Positions 1-7,545 of a DNA stretch of 16,418 bases are shown in pieces. The notes beneath the pieces were generated by a model. It ran no database searches. It was not told where the DNA came from and saw nothing but the letters and a program-made list of their open reading frames with translations. The position numbers and the translations under genes are program-made. The DNA is taken from the NCBI GenBank assembly GCA_900549225.1, contig URNP01000029.1, positions 1-16,418 of the forward strand, given 5' to 3'. How positions within the stretch are numbered: position 1 is the stretch's first letter; every line of letters starts with the position of its first letter. Origin of the DNA: an uncultured Eubacteriales bacterium. Its GTDB lineage: Bacteria > Bacillota > Clostridia > Christensenellales > CAG-917.

Positions 1-63
1 TGTACTGTCCGTCAAGCTCGGCGCTCGCTACGGTCGTCGCCTTGCGACTCCGAATATCACATG

Positions 64-1101
64 TTACCATTTATTATGAACTTTCTCTGCGAAACCGAGT
101 TCGTTATCCAACTCTATAACCGTGCCGTCGTCGAGAACGCACTTGCCGGAGATATAACCGAACACTTGGTGAGGGATCATGCACATAACTTTGAGATCGA
201 AGGGTTCGTAGCGATCGATGAGAGGATGGAAAGTGCAGTCGAGACGACCGTCGTCTGAAACGAATTTCCAGTCTTCCATATAGCGAGGCTCGCCCTCTTT
301 GTCGCCGGGGATGATAAACTCGGTGCGACCGATTTTGTGCGATTTACCGTTATAGAAGAACATATCCTCGCTTGCGGCAGTGGTATCGCCGAATCCGTAT
401 CCGATATTCCAACCGAACGTCGAGCCGTCTTTGAGGCGAGTTTGCAAACTTCCCCAATACCAAGTATTGTCATACGTCCACACGCCGCGCCCCCAATCGA
501 GAGTCGCGAGGCTGTCCGCGCCGTCGAATTTACACTCTTTATCGCCGAGGAAGAAACTTCCCTCCGCTCTCATACAATTGATTTTTTGGTTGAAATAGAA
601 ATGACCTTTTTTGTTGAACGGCGTAGCGATAACCATACTTTCTTCGGGAACGTCGGAGATGACGATATCCCACTTGACGTCCGTGCCGAACTTATCGGCG
701 TTGGGGTACACGCCCGTAAGGTGACGTTTTTCGCCGTCGTTTTCAAACTTCATTTCGACCTTGCCGATTTTGAAGGAGCAATCACCCTTTTCGCTCGTAC
801 GAGGCATATTGAACTTGCCCATCGGGAAGAGGCAGATTGCAGAGTTGGTAAATTGGGCGGGGGTCACGAAGTCCATAACCGTAAGGCTCAACGCGCCGAC
901 GAAGCCCATATCGCTGATAGTGAGGCAAAGCGCGAACTCTTTGTTGGATATATAGTAATAATCCCACTCTTTAAGGCGAGTTTTCTTTGCGGTGATATTT
1001 TCGCGATTGTAGTTATAAAGCATCTTTTTGGCAAAGCCGGGTTCGGCGATATTGCCCTCTTGATTCAAAAGATCGGTAGTTTTTGTGATTTCGTGCTGCA
1101 T
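64..1101 (-). CDS. DUF2804 domain-containing protein
   Basis: A 345-residue protein that I recognise as the DUF2804 family, whose function is unknown. Family-like signatures are the early E/G-rich segment followed by YNRENI (about residues 30-35), KEWDYYYI (44-51), and a tryptophan-rich core near residues 198-220 containing LDWGRGVWTY and WYWGS. The length fits a full-length member. There is no signal peptide or membrane span, so it is probably cytoplasmic. The start is supported by GGGAG seven bases upstream of the ATG, and a candidate promoter lies further upstream. It is the last gene of the left minus-strand block, separated from bioY by 88 bases, so it is probably transcribed on its own. 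The many aromatic residues and beta-rich look have led to suggestions of lipid-related roles for relatives; nothing in this sequence tests that. Confidence 0.85.
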   Translation of the reverse strand: MQHEITKTTDLLNQEGNIAEPGFAKKMLYNYNRENITAKKTRLKEWDYYYISNKEFALCLTISDMGFVGALSLTVMDFVTPAQFTNSAICLFPMGKFNMPRTSEKGDCSFKIGKVEMKFENDGEKRHLTGVYPNADKFGTDVKWDIVISDVPEESMVIATPFNKKGHFYFNQKINCMRAEGSFFLGDKECKFDGADSLATLDWGRGVWTYDNTWYWGSLQTRLKDGSTFGWNIGYGFGDTTAASEDMFFYNGKSHKIGRTEFIIPGDKEGEPRYMEDWKFVSDDGRLDCTFHPLIDRYEPFDLKVMCMIPHQVFGYISGKCVLDDGTVIELDNELGFAEKVHNKW

Positions 1102-1132
1102 AATTTACTCCCGTAAATAATTTTATAAAAGT

Positions 1133-1161
1133 ATTTTAGCATATTTATTGCGCGAATACAA
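1133..1161 (-). promoter_or_regulatory. candidate sigma-A promoter of the DUF2804 gene
   Basis: Read on the minus strand, TTGTAT (1161-1156) and TAAAAT (1138-1133) are separated by 17 bases. The predicted start lies about 25 bases upstream of the ATG at 1101, leaving room for the GGGAG ribosome binding site. The -35 is only a partial match (TTG plus one). Confidence 0.45.
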
Positions 1162-1189
1162 TACGCAAAAGCGCAAAACCGCACGAAAA

Positions 1190-1837
1190 TCAATCGATTT
1201 CTCTCACGTACGGCGCAGAGCGCATATTTTTCGGCACGGTGATTTGAGGGTTATATCTTTTAAGCACGGCGTAAGTGAGGAGCGAGCCGACGATACACCA
1301 TCCCGTATCGGTAGGCAAAAACACAGCGCACCCCACGAGCCACGCCTTTTGAGCGGACATAGCCGTACCGACGTAAAAGTTGAGCATAAGGTACATATAC
1401 GTCACGCCCACGGTATACACGATCGCCAACGAGCAGAGCGCGCCGAGCAGCAATCTCCACGTTTTAAGCTCGGCGTCATTTTTTATTCCTCTTGCCACGA
1501 AGCCTCCGACGGGCGCGGCGATCAAAAATCCGAGGATATACCCGAACGTCGGTTGCAACACGTACGCAAAACCGCCGCCTGCCGAAAACACGGGAATGCC
1601 TATAAGCCCCATAACGATATAAATAGCAACGCATATAAAGGAGTCGAGTCCGCCGAGCATAAGCGATGCAAACGTGCAAAACGCAAATTGCATAGACACC
1701 GGCACGATGCCGATAGGAAATTTCACGAACGCGCCCACGATAATCAGCGCAACGAAAATCGCGATTCGCACGAGCCTCAGCGTTCTGCTCACGGCTTTTG
1801 ACGAGGATTTAGATACGGATTTTTGAGAATTCACCAT
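1190..1837 (-). CDS. bioY: BioY biotin transporter (ECF substrate-binding component)
   Basis: A 215-residue integral membrane protein with about six hydrophobic segments, the first starting near residue 22. It has the BioY hallmarks: a PVSMQFAF segment (about 46-53), LMLGGLDSF, and the GIPVFSAGGGFAYVLQPTFG stretch near residues 80-99. BioY captures biotin at the cytoplasmic membrane and works either alone or with the general ECF module (EcfA/A'/T), which is not in this window. Its start overlaps the end of birA by 7 bases, and a GAGGTG sequence inside birA sits 8 bases before the ATG, so translation is probably coupled to birA. The pairing with biotin ligase says the cell salvages biotin. The N-terminus is about 20 residues longer and more basic and serine-rich than in typical family members. 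Confidence 0.93.
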   Translation of the reverse strand: MVNSQKSVSKSSSKAVSRTLRLVRIAIFVALIIVGAFVKFPIGIVPVSMQFAFCTFASLMLGGLDSFICVAIYIVMGLIGIPVFSAGGGFAYVLQPTFGYILGFLIAAPVGGFVARGIKNDAELKTWRLLLGALCSLAIVYTVGVTYMYLMLNFYVGTAMSAQKAWLVGCAVFLPTDTGWCIVGSLLTYAVLKRYNPQITVPKNMRSAPYVREID

Positions 1838-2604
1838 CTTGCGCTCACCTCTCCGCCGTCAAGACGTTCGATGCCGCCGCCACTGTACTCAACGACCAGC
1901 CTGCACTCGCCGTCTATATCTTTGACGATAGCGTTTTCGTCGTTTTTACCCACTCTGCACACTACGATGTTTTTGCCGACAAGCATAGACGATTCCTTAT
2001 ACTCTTTTGCGATTGCCGCCTTGTCGAAATTTTCAAGATAAGCGCAAATATTGTCGATAGTCTTTGCAATCAAACGGTTAGCAACGTCGCAAACGCCCTC
2101 CCCGACCGCGCAAACCTTATCTTTTATGCTCTCTTCAAATCCGCCCTTGGGCTCGACGAGGTTGATTCCGATTCCGATGACGATTCTGTCGATAACCGAC
2201 GATTTCTCGCTTGCCACCGCCTCGCAGAGAATCCCCGCGCATTTTTTGTCTTCGACGTACACGTCGTTCACCCACTTGATTTTTGCGTCTTTTTCGCATA
2301 TCTCGCGGATAGCGTTCGCAGTCGCAAGAGCACAAATAGGCGTGATAAAGGGGATTTGGTTTTCTTTAGGTGCAACGACTGCACTAAAATATGCGCCGCA
2401 ATCTTTTGGCGAGAAAAATCTGCGCTCGAATCTTCCTCTTCCGCCCGTCTGCTCTCTTGCGACGATAACGAACTTGGATTTTCCCGATTCCTTGATTCTC
2501 TCTTTTGCGGTGAGATTTGAAGATTTCAGCGTAGAAAAAACCTCGACGTCAAACGGCGAAGTCATATATTTTTTTATTCCCTTTTTCGTTGCCACGCTTT
2601 TCAT
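1831..2604 (-). CDS. birA: Biotin--[acetyl-CoA-carboxylase] ligase (group I, no HTH)
   Basis: A 257-residue enzyme that activates biotin with ATP and attaches it to a lysine of biotin carboxyl carrier proteins in the cytoplasm. Visible motifs, numbered from the ATG, are TGGRGRFERRFFSP (about 53-66, biotinyl-AMP binding loop), KWVNDVYVEDKKCAGIL (110-126, with the expected lysine) and GIGINL (144-149). A short C-terminal domain follows. There is no N-terminal winged helix, so it should be a monofunctional ligase and not the biotin-operon repressor. The first ATG is at 2604, and a TTG codon directly before it would add one residue. No clear Shine-Dalgarno is present: TACAAT ends 7 bases before the ATG, which could mean a leaderless transcript. 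It is cotranscribed with bioY, whose start lies inside its 3' end. Confidence 0.93.
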   Translation of the reverse strand: MKSVATKKGIKKYMTSPFDVEVFSTLKSSNLTAKERIKESGKSKFVIVAREQTGGRGRFERRFFSPKDCGAYFSAVVAPKENQIPFITPICALATANAIREICEKDAKIKWVNDVYVEDKKCAGILCEAVASEKSSVIDRIVIGIGINLVEPKGGFEESIKDKVCAVGEGVCDVANRLIAKTIDNICAYLENFDKAAIAKEYKESSMLVGKNIVVCRVGKNDENAIVKDIDGECRLVVEYSGGGIERLDGGEVSARW

Positions 2605-2663
2605 CAACCGAATTGTAACACGACTTTCGCGCCGAGCGGTCGATTTTTAACAATAAATTTTTC

Positions 2664-3521
2664 TTAAAACGCAAAAACGAACACCATAGAGCAGATTATG
2701 CCCACGAGCATACTGACGGCAGGCACTCTGCCTTCTTCCATAAGAATAGATTGAGGCAAGATTTCGCAGAACGTCACGTATAGCATCGCGCCGCCGGCAA
2801 GCCCCATACAGATGCCGCTTGCAAGTTTGCTGATACCTCCCACGGCAAGACCGATCACTGCACCGAGCACCGTAGCCGCACCCGCCAACGCAGTGAGCAA
2901 AACGGTTTTCCAACCTTTCACGCCGCCGCTTGCGAGCGGAGCGGAAATAGCCATACCCTCGGGAATATTATGCACCGCAATGATTATAGCGATCAAAACT
3001 CCTGTTTGGGTATCGCTTGCGCCGGTTGCGCCGATAGCCATACCTTCGGGCAGATTATGCAGCGCGATTGCCAAAAGCATGATAACGCCTGCTTTCAGCA
3101 AGGATTTTTTATTGACCTCTTGGGTTTTGACGGTGCACTCACCTTCGGCGATAATAGCGTCGTTTGCCTCGATAACTTTCGTTTCGTGGTGCAATTCCTC
3201 GATGCTTCTATGTGTTTCGCGCATATTTTCTATGACGTCAAGCAGTTTATTCAGCCCGAAAATGACGAGCATACCGACCACGAGCGCAGAAACTGCAATG
3301 AGGATACCAGACTGTTCGATTGAATTTTCGATTTTTGAATAAGAAATCGCTTCCGGGAGCATCTCAAAAGTGACGACGCCAACCATGACGCCGCCTGCAA
3401 AACTAAGGACTCTACCCATAATTTTGTTGCCCCTATTTTTGAGCAACACGCCAATAACGCCGCCGAGTCCCGTGCCGACGATGCCGGCAACCAACGACAA
3501 AACCAAAATTAAAGTATTCAT
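2664..3521 (-). CDS. ZIP-family metal transporter
   Basis: A 285-residue polytopic membrane protein of the ZIP (SLC39/ZupT-like) family, which imports divalent metals such as zinc, iron or manganese. The defining metal-site motifs are present in tandem: HNLPEGMAIG (about 155-164) and HNIPEGMAIS (184-193), in neighbouring membrane helices. About eight hydrophobic segments are seen, with a long charged loop near residues 96-142 containing HHE, typical of the cytoplasmic variable loop. The reading frame stays open 17 codons further upstream. I chose the ATG at 3521 because the sequence before it (AGAGAGAA) resembles a ribosome binding site, the hydrophobic helix begins right after it, and the longer form would start inside the promoter. 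It is divergent from the VanW-type gene. Metal specificity cannot be read from the sequence. Confidence 0.92.
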   Translation of the reverse strand: MNTLILVLSLVAGIVGTGLGGVIGVLLKNRGNKIMGRVLSFAGGVMVGVVTFEMLPEAISYSKIENSIEQSGILIAVSALVVGMLVIFGLNKLLDVIENMRETHRSIEELHHETKVIEANDAIIAEGECTVKTQEVNKKSLLKAGVIMLLAIALHNLPEGMAIGATGASDTQTGVLIAIIIAVHNIPEGMAISAPLASGGVKGWKTVLLTALAGAATVLGAVIGLAVGGISKLASGICMGLAGGAMLYVTFCEILPQSILMEEGRVPAVSMLVGIICSMVFVFAF

Positions 3522-3542
3522 TTTATTCTCTCTCTGCGCATC

Positions 3543-3572
3543 AGTATACACTATACAAAAAACATTTGCCAA
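3543..3572 (-). promoter_or_regulatory. promoter of the ZIP transporter gene
   Basis: On the minus strand TTGGCA (3572-3567) and TATACT (3548-3543) are separated by 18 bases. The predicted transcript start near 3536 gives a leader of about 15 bases to the ATG at 3521. The -10 lies in a short dyad, AGTATACACTATAC (3543-3556), which could bind a regulator. Confidence 0.6.
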
Positions 3573-3635
3573 CTATTACGGACACAAAATCGGGAAAATT
3601 CGACTCGTTTTTTTTCAGTTACGCATAATATAGGT

Positions 3636-4469
3636 ATGAGAAAAGAAAAGGTCAATCGCGCGTTGGCATATATCGTGCTGTTTTTCGCGCTTACAGCGTC
3701 AATAACGTACGGAGGATTTTCAATGTCCCAAAAGGTATTTGCCGTAGACGAGGAGAGCGAGGCGTATCGCCTCGTAGCGCATTTTTCCACCTATTACGGT
3801 GACAGCAAGCAAAACAGAAAGGACAATATCGCGCTTGCGGCGCGCAAAATCGACGGACTCGTGCTTTATCCCGAAGACGAGTTTTCCTTCAACGACCTCG
3901 TGGGACGGCGCACCGTGGAAAACGGCTTCAAAACGGCGTACGTGATTCAGGACGGCGATTTCATCGAAGGCGTAGGCGGCGGCGTGTGTCAGGTATCCAG
4001 CACACTCTACAACTGCGCGTTGCTTGCAAATCTCGCAATAACTTGCGTCAGAGCGCATTCGCTGCCCGTAAGTTACGTTGCCCCGTCCTTTGACGCAATG
4101 GTATCGAGCGCAAGCGATTTACGCTTCGTCAACACGCTTTCCTCTCCGATAACGATTCGTATGAGCACCAACGGCAAGTACGTCCGTGCCGAAATCTACG
4201 GCGTGGACAAATTCGAGATAAAGCGCCGCTCGATGACGGTCTGCACGATACCTTTCGAGGTCGAATACCGTGACGACGACACGCTCGAAGTCGGCAAAGA
4301 AAGCGTGGACACCTACGGCAAAGAGGGCTTGAAATCCCAAGGCTATCTCGACTATTACAAAGACGGCAAACTCGAAAAATCCGTACTCATACGCACCGAC
4401 AGTTATTCGCCGCAAAAACGCATAATTTTGCGAGGAAGCAAAATGTCACCGTTGACAGACGAGCAATAG
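3636..4469 (+). CDS. VanW family protein with G5-like C-terminal domain
   Basis: A 277-residue protein. Residues 1-8 are basic and 9-28 form one hydrophobic segment, giving an N-terminal membrane anchor with the rest outside the cell. The VanW domain spans about 52-190: LYPEDEFSFNDLVG (77-90), then GGGVCQVSSTLYN (114-126) with a conserved cysteine, and later DLRFVNTL and PITIRM. Residues about 195-268 (IPFEVEYRDDDTL through KSVLIRTD to RGS) look like a G5 domain, a beta-rich fold associated with cell-wall glycan or zinc-related surface proteins. VanW was named from vancomycin clusters, but its biochemical role is unknown and nothing here implies resistance. The start at 3636 keeps the anchor but has no good ribosome binding site. 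The in-frame ATG at 3723 (residue 30) has an excellent one but would lose the anchor. Confidence 0.88.
   Translation: MRKEKVNRALAYIVLFFALTASITYGGFSMSQKVFAVDEESEAYRLVAHFSTYYGDSKQNRKDNIALAARKIDGLVLYPEDEFSFNDLVGRRTVENGFKTAYVIQDGDFIEGVGGGVCQVSSTLYNCALLANLAITCVRAHSLPVSYVAPSFDAMVSSASDLRFVNTLSSPITIRMSTNGKYVRAEIYGVDKFEIKRRSMTVCTIPFEVEYRDDDTLEVGKESVDTYGKEGLKSQGYLDYYKDGKLEKSVLIRTDSYSPQKRIILRGSKMSPLTDEQ
3711..3725 (+). promoter_or_regulatory. strong internal Shine-Dalgarno plus ATG inside the VanW-type gene
   Basis: GGAGG (3711-3715) stands 7 bases before the in-frame ATG at 3723. It encodes part of YGGFS just after the hydrophobic anchor. Translation from here would give a 248-residue form without the membrane segment. 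The annotated upstream ATG at 3636 has only TAGGT directly in front of it. Confidence 0.5.
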
Positions 4470-4481
4470 AGGCGGTATAAT
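4452..4481 (+). promoter_or_regulatory. consensus sigma-A promoter of the phosphosugar mutase gene
   Basis: TTGACA (4452-4457) and TATAAT (4476-4481), both perfect consensus hexamers, are separated by 18 bases. The -35 lies inside the last codons of the VanW-type gene and the -10 just after its stop. The predicted start near 4488 leaves a leader of about 20 bases containing AAGGAG (4495-4500). Confidence 0.8.
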
Positions 4482-4508
4482 TTACCTATCAATCAAGGAG
4501 CGACGATT

Positions 4509-6251
4509 ATGGATTACAATCAGACTTATTCGCAATGGCTTCAAAGCGACGAACTCACCAAGGAAGAAAAAGCCCGTCTTACGTCTCTTTCTGAGGACGA
4601 GAAAAAGGAAATGTTTTTCTGCCCCTTGCAGTTCGGCACGGCAGGTATGCGCGGAGTGCTGGATTTAGGCACGAATCGTATGAACGTGTTCACCGTCAAA
4701 CGCGCCACTCAAGGGCTTGCCCGCTACATAAAGACGCTTGGCAAAGAAGCGATGAATCGCGGCGTGGTCATCTCCTACGACACCCGCAGATATTCGAGCG
4801 AGTTTGCAATCAGGGTTGCAAAGGTGCTTGCCCATAGCGGCATAAACGCGTATCTTTTCAACGCCGTACACCCCGTGCCTATGTGCTCTTTCGCAATACG
4901 TCATCTCGGCGCGATCGCAGGCGTCATGATCACCGCCTCACACAATCCCAAAATTTACAACGGATACAAAGTCTACGGCGAGGACGGAGCGCAGATGTCT
5001 CCCGAATCGACGGATAAAGTGGTCGAATTTATCGACAAAACCCCGTATTTCGGCATAAAAGAAGCGCAAGTCGATCTCACTGCGGACAATATCAAAGGGC
5101 TTGACAACGTCAAAGTTCATCCACATATCACCGTCATCGGCGACAGCGTGGACAACGCCTATTTCGACACGATAAGCAAACTTTCTCTCTCTCCGGAAGC
5201 GGTTGAAAAGTTCGGCAAAAACGTCAAAATCGTCTACACTCCCGTCCACGGCAGCGGCTACGTTCCCGTCACGAGAATCCTCTCGAGAATGGGCATCACC
5301 GTCAACGTCGTCAAAGAGCAAGCGTGGCCCGACACGGAGTTTTCCACCGTCCGCGTGCCCAATCCCGAAGAGGCGGACACGTTGCGCCTGGGAGTCGAAC
5401 TTGCCGACAAAATCGGCAGCGACGTAGTCATCGGCACAGACCCCGATGCAGACAGAATGGGCATTGCAATCCGCAACGACGATGGCAAATTCGTCCTTCT
5501 CAACGGCAATCAAATCGGCGTGCTTCTTGCAAATTACATATTCCTTCGCAAAAAGGAAACCTCCACGATGCCCTCAAACGGCGCTCTCGTCAAAACCATC
5601 GTCACCACCGAACTTGCGCGCGCCCTTGCAACGAGTTACGGCGTTACGACCTTCGACGTGCTCACGGGCTTCAAATTCATTGGTGAAAAAATCAAGGAAT
5701 GGGAGCAAAGCGGCGAGTACACTTATCTCTTCGGTTTCGAGGAGAGTTACGGCTCGCTCGTAGGCACACACGCAAGAGATAAAGACGCAGTCGTCGCAAG
5801 CATGATGTTTGCCGAAATGGTATGCTATTTCGACTCCGTAGGCAAGCGCGTCTACGACGTGTTGCAAGGCATTTACAATCAATTCGGCTACTACGTCGAA
5901 AAAGCACGCTCCATCGCTTTCGGCGGACTTGACGGAATGCAAAAAATGGCGGATATCATGACTCAAATCCGTTCCTCGTCCTTCACCGAAATCGCAGGCA
6001 CGAAAGTGCTTGCTCAAAGCGACCTCGTAACGCGCAAAAAGACTTATGCCGACGGCAAGATTGAAGATATCGAACTGCCCAAGACCAACGCTTTCAAACT
6101 TCACCTTGAAAACGGCGATTGGATTTGCGTCCGTCCAAGCGGCACCGAACCCAAACTCAAATTCTACGTCGCAACGAGCACCCCGACCGAATCCGCCTCT
6201 GAGAAGAAAGCAGAATCTTATCTTGCCTATATGGAAAATTTGGTCAGGTGA
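4509..6251 (+). CDS. pgm: Phospho-sugar mutase (phosphoglucomutase/phosphomannomutase)
   Basis: A 580-residue cytoplasmic alpha-D-phosphohexomutase that interconverts glucose-1-phosphate and glucose-6-phosphate (or the mannose equivalents). All four active-site segments are present: TASHNPKIYNGYK with phosphoserine S144; the metal-binding loop GTDPDADRMG (D311, D313, D315); the sugar-binding loop GFEESYG (409-415); and the phosphate-binding loop RPSGTEPKLKF (542-552). The length and the GTAGMRG motif (43-49) match the long bacterial PgcA/Pgm type. Translation starts at an ATG 8 bases after AAGGAG. It has its own strong promoter, so high constitutive expression is likely. Neighbouring sugar genes downstream in the window (GPH transporter, GH13 hydrolase) fit a role in using glucan-derived glucose phosphate. 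The last 25 codons are duplicated immediately downstream. Confidence 0.96.
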   Translation: MDYNQTYSQWLQSDELTKEEKARLTSLSEDEKKEMFFCPLQFGTAGMRGVLDLGTNRMNVFTVKRATQGLARYIKTLGKEAMNRGVVISYDTRRYSSEFAIRVAKVLAHSGINAYLFNAVHPVPMCSFAIRHLGAIAGVMITASHNPKIYNGYKVYGEDGAQMSPESTDKVVEFIDKTPYFGIKEAQVDLTADNIKGLDNVKVHPHITVIGDSVDNAYFDTISKLSLSPEAVEKFGKNVKIVYTPVHGSGYVPVTRILSRMGITVNVVKEQAWPDTEFSTVRVPNPEEADTLRLGVELADKIGSDVVIGTDPDADRMGIAIRNDDGKFVLLNGNQIGVLLANYIFLRKKETSTMPSNGALVKTIVTTELARALATSYGVTTFDVLTGFKFIGEKIKEWEQSGEYTYLFGFEESYGSLVGTHARDKDAVVASMMFAEMVCYFDSVGKRVYDVLQGIYNQFGYYVEKARSIAFGGLDGMQKMADIMTQIRSSSFTEIAGTKVLAQSDLVTRKKTYADGKIEDIELPKTNAFKLHLENGDWICVRPSGTEPKLKFYVATSTPTESASEKKAESYLAYMENLVR

Positions 6252-6406
6252 TTGACCCGAAAAACCATACGAAAACCGTCGACGCCTCAACGAGCACCCC
6301 GACCGAATCCGTCTTTGAGAAGAAAGCAGAATCTTATCTTACCTATATGGAAAATTTGGTCAAGTGACTGACTCGAAAAACCATACGAAAACCGTCGACG
6401 CCTCAA
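6175..6406. repeat. 116-bp tandem duplication of the mutase 3' end
   Basis: Bases 6175-6290 and 6291-6406 are two direct copies of one 116-bp unit, beginning at CGAGCACCCCGACCGAATCC in both. I count 6 differences by hand, all transitions, about 95 percent identity. Copy 1 contains the real mutase C-terminus and stop (6249-6251). Copy 2 contains the same C-terminal codons as a non-coding relic, because 116 is not a multiple of 3 and copy 1's stop ends translation. The three bases CGA recur after copy 2, consistent with slippage or unequal crossover at a short repeat. Confidence 0.9.
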
Positions 6407-6454
6407 CGAAGCGCACTCTTTCATCGGTCAAAAATTAGTTTGCAAAATCTCAAT

Positions 6455-6485
6455 AAAAAAACCGTCGTTTTCCGACGGTTTTTTT
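6455..6485. terminator. bidirectional intrinsic terminator
   Basis: Stem ACCGTCG / CGACGGT with loop TTTTC (6468-6472), flanked by seven A on the left and seven T on the right that extend the pairing. It has a U-run in both directions, so it can end both the mutase transcript (plus) and the mrp-operon transcript (minus), which converge here. Confidence 0.9.
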
Positions 6486-6513
6486 GCGGTTTTTTGCGTG
6501 TTTTTTGCATTTT

Positions 6514-6621
6514 TCAGTGCGGATTTTTGATATAAATATCGGATTTTTGATATGGATTTTTCTCGTTTTCCACGTCTTTCACCACCTCTTCGGCAATTCC
6601 CGACAAGTCGATTTCAACGAA
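6514..6621 (-). other. possible decayed coding remnant
   Basis: On the minus strand a 35-codon open stretch ends at the TGA at 6516-6514 and contains protein-like sequence such as LSGIAEEVVKDVENEKNPYQ. It has no start codon with a ribosome binding site. Just upstream in another frame (TTG at 6698 to the TGA near 6640) is a second short protein-like stretch, LTDKGLPKRLEKGVETKEY. These could be pieces of a gene broken by frameshifts. I recognise no family, and chance is a fair alternative. Confidence 0.2.
6520..6553. repeat. 20-bp tandem direct repeat
   Basis: CGGATTTTTGATAT occurs at 6520-6533 and again at 6540-6553 with a period of 20 bases. It is AT-rich and lies downstream of the convergent terminator. 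No function is evident. Confidence 0.6.
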
Positions 6622-6698
6622 TTATTCTGGTTTTCGAGTCAATATTCTTTTGTTTCAACACCTTTTTCAAGGCGTTTTGGCAAGCCTTTGTCGGTCAA

Positions 6699-7007
6699 TC
6701 AGCACCCTATCCACTGATATTTGCCAAGGTCAACGTAGCCGTTTTCGTCCACTTCAACGCCGTCCGCACGGAGCAGATTTGCTTGCACGTCCGCTCCTCC
6801 GAAGGCAAATGCAGGGGCGCATTTTCCAAAGCGATTTACCACTCTAAAGCACGGGATATGTTCGGGATCGGGGTTAAAATGCAGCGCATATCCCACCGCT
6901 CTCGAAGCGCGCGGCGAGCCGCAAAGCGCGGCTATTTGCCCATAGGTCGCCACCTTTCCGCTTGGTATTTTCTTGACCTGTCGATATACGACATCATAAA
7001 AACTCAT
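6699..7007 (-). CDS. MGMT/Ogt-family DNA-alkyltransferase-like protein
   Basis: A 102-residue protein matching the small C-terminal DNA-binding/active-site domain of O6-alkylguanine-DNA alkyltransferases. It has the opening FYDVVYRQVKKIPSGKVATYGQIA (residues 3-26, start of the wing/helix region), the arginine-finger region SPRASRAVGYAL (31-42) and the active-site stretch IPCFRVVNR (51-59). The cysteine C53 is kept, but the usual histidine after it (PCHRV) is phenylalanine. The N-terminal RNaseH-like domain of full Ogt is missing, as in the alkyltransferase-like (ATL/YbaZ-type) group. The frame stays open to an upstream ATG at 7046, but homology begins right at the ATG at 7007. Neither start has a good ribosome binding site. 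It is the last gene of the mrp cluster, 69 bases after the C_GCAxxG_C_C gene. Role: alkylation damage recognition or repair, uncertain because of the residue change. Confidence 0.82.
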   Translation of the reverse strand: MSFYDVVYRQVKKIPSGKVATYGQIAALCGSPRASRAVGYALHFNPDPEHIPCFRVVNRFGKCAPAFAFGGADVQANLLRADGVEVDENGYVDLGKYQWIGC

Positions 7008-7076
7008 AGTGCTTATATTGACAAAAACGGCGGTTTTTATTCGCATTGCGCCGATATAAACTGCCGTTTGTGTGTT

Positions 7077-7544
7077 TTATTGTTGTATTATGCCACGCTC
7101 TATAAGAAACTGTTCAAGCACTTCGGCGGCGTCTCCGCACATCTTTGCGCAAGGGCGCGTGCGATAGTATTCGGGAGTGCGAGCGTCGGGAGTCGGATTG
7201 GTGGTGGCTCTTGCACCGAGAATTTCACGACAGACGATAGAGCCGTTTATCTGTTTAAACCGTCTTGCAAGCTCTTGTATTCTGGCATAATGTTGCGCCT
7301 TTTTCGCTTGCGCGTCGGGCAAATCCGGATAGGAATAACCTTCGAGCAAGCCTTCCACGATAAACATGCCGCTCACCGCTCCGCACACTTCTCTGAGCCT
7401 TCCCATGCCGCCGCCAAAGGACGAGCAAAGCATAAGAACCCGTTTGCCTTCAAAGCCCGTGACATCCGAAAAGGCGAGCACCACCGCTTGCGCGCAGCTG
7501 TATCCGTCAATAAAATTCTTTTCTGCAATTTCGCGTCTTGTCAT
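7077..7544 (-). CDS. C_GCAxxG_C_C family protein
   Basis: A 155-residue cysteine-rich protein of the C_GCAxxG_C_C family, thought to be redox- or metal-related but not biochemically defined. Visible are GYSCAQAVVLAF (C17), the glycine-rich SSFGGGMGRLREVCGAVSG (42-60, C54), C105 in GSIVCREILG, and a C-terminal PCAKMC pair (C132, C136), matching the family's spaced cysteine pattern. An arginine, proline and threonine-rich stretch (112-130) lies before the last pair. The frame extends far upstream inside mrp, but the family begins at MTRREIAEKNF. The ATG at 7544 is one base after the mrp stop (TGA-T-ATG), so translation is almost certainly coupled to mrp. That link suggests a role near iron-sulfur handling, which is inference. 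Confidence 0.88.
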   Translation of the reverse strand: MTRREIAEKNFIDGYSCAQAVVLAFSDVTGFEGKRVLMLCSSFGGGMGRLREVCGAVSGMFIVEGLLEGYSYPDLPDAQAKKAQHYARIQELARRFKQINGSIVCREILGARATTNPTPDARTPEYYRTRPCAKMCGDAAEVLEQFLIERGIIQQ

Positions 7545-7545
7545 A

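Noticed and set aside
1..63. GC-rich sequence at the left edge that might be a dispersed repeat or gene end
   Set aside because: It is too short, with no family resemblance or second copy in the window to support a call.
337..1116. A 259-codon open frame on the plus strand
   Set aside because: It lies opposite the DUF2804 gene, shows no family resemblance, has no ribosome binding site, and the minus-strand product has clear family motifs.
3522..3572. A longer N-terminus for the ZIP transporter (17 extra residues)
   Set aside because: The extra codons overlap the promoter hexamers and lack a ribosome binding site. The ATG at 3521 begins directly before the first membrane helix.
5574..6290. 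A 238-codon open frame on the minus strand
   Set aside because: It is antisense to the 3' half of the phosphosugar mutase, which has complete active-site motifs on the plus strand.
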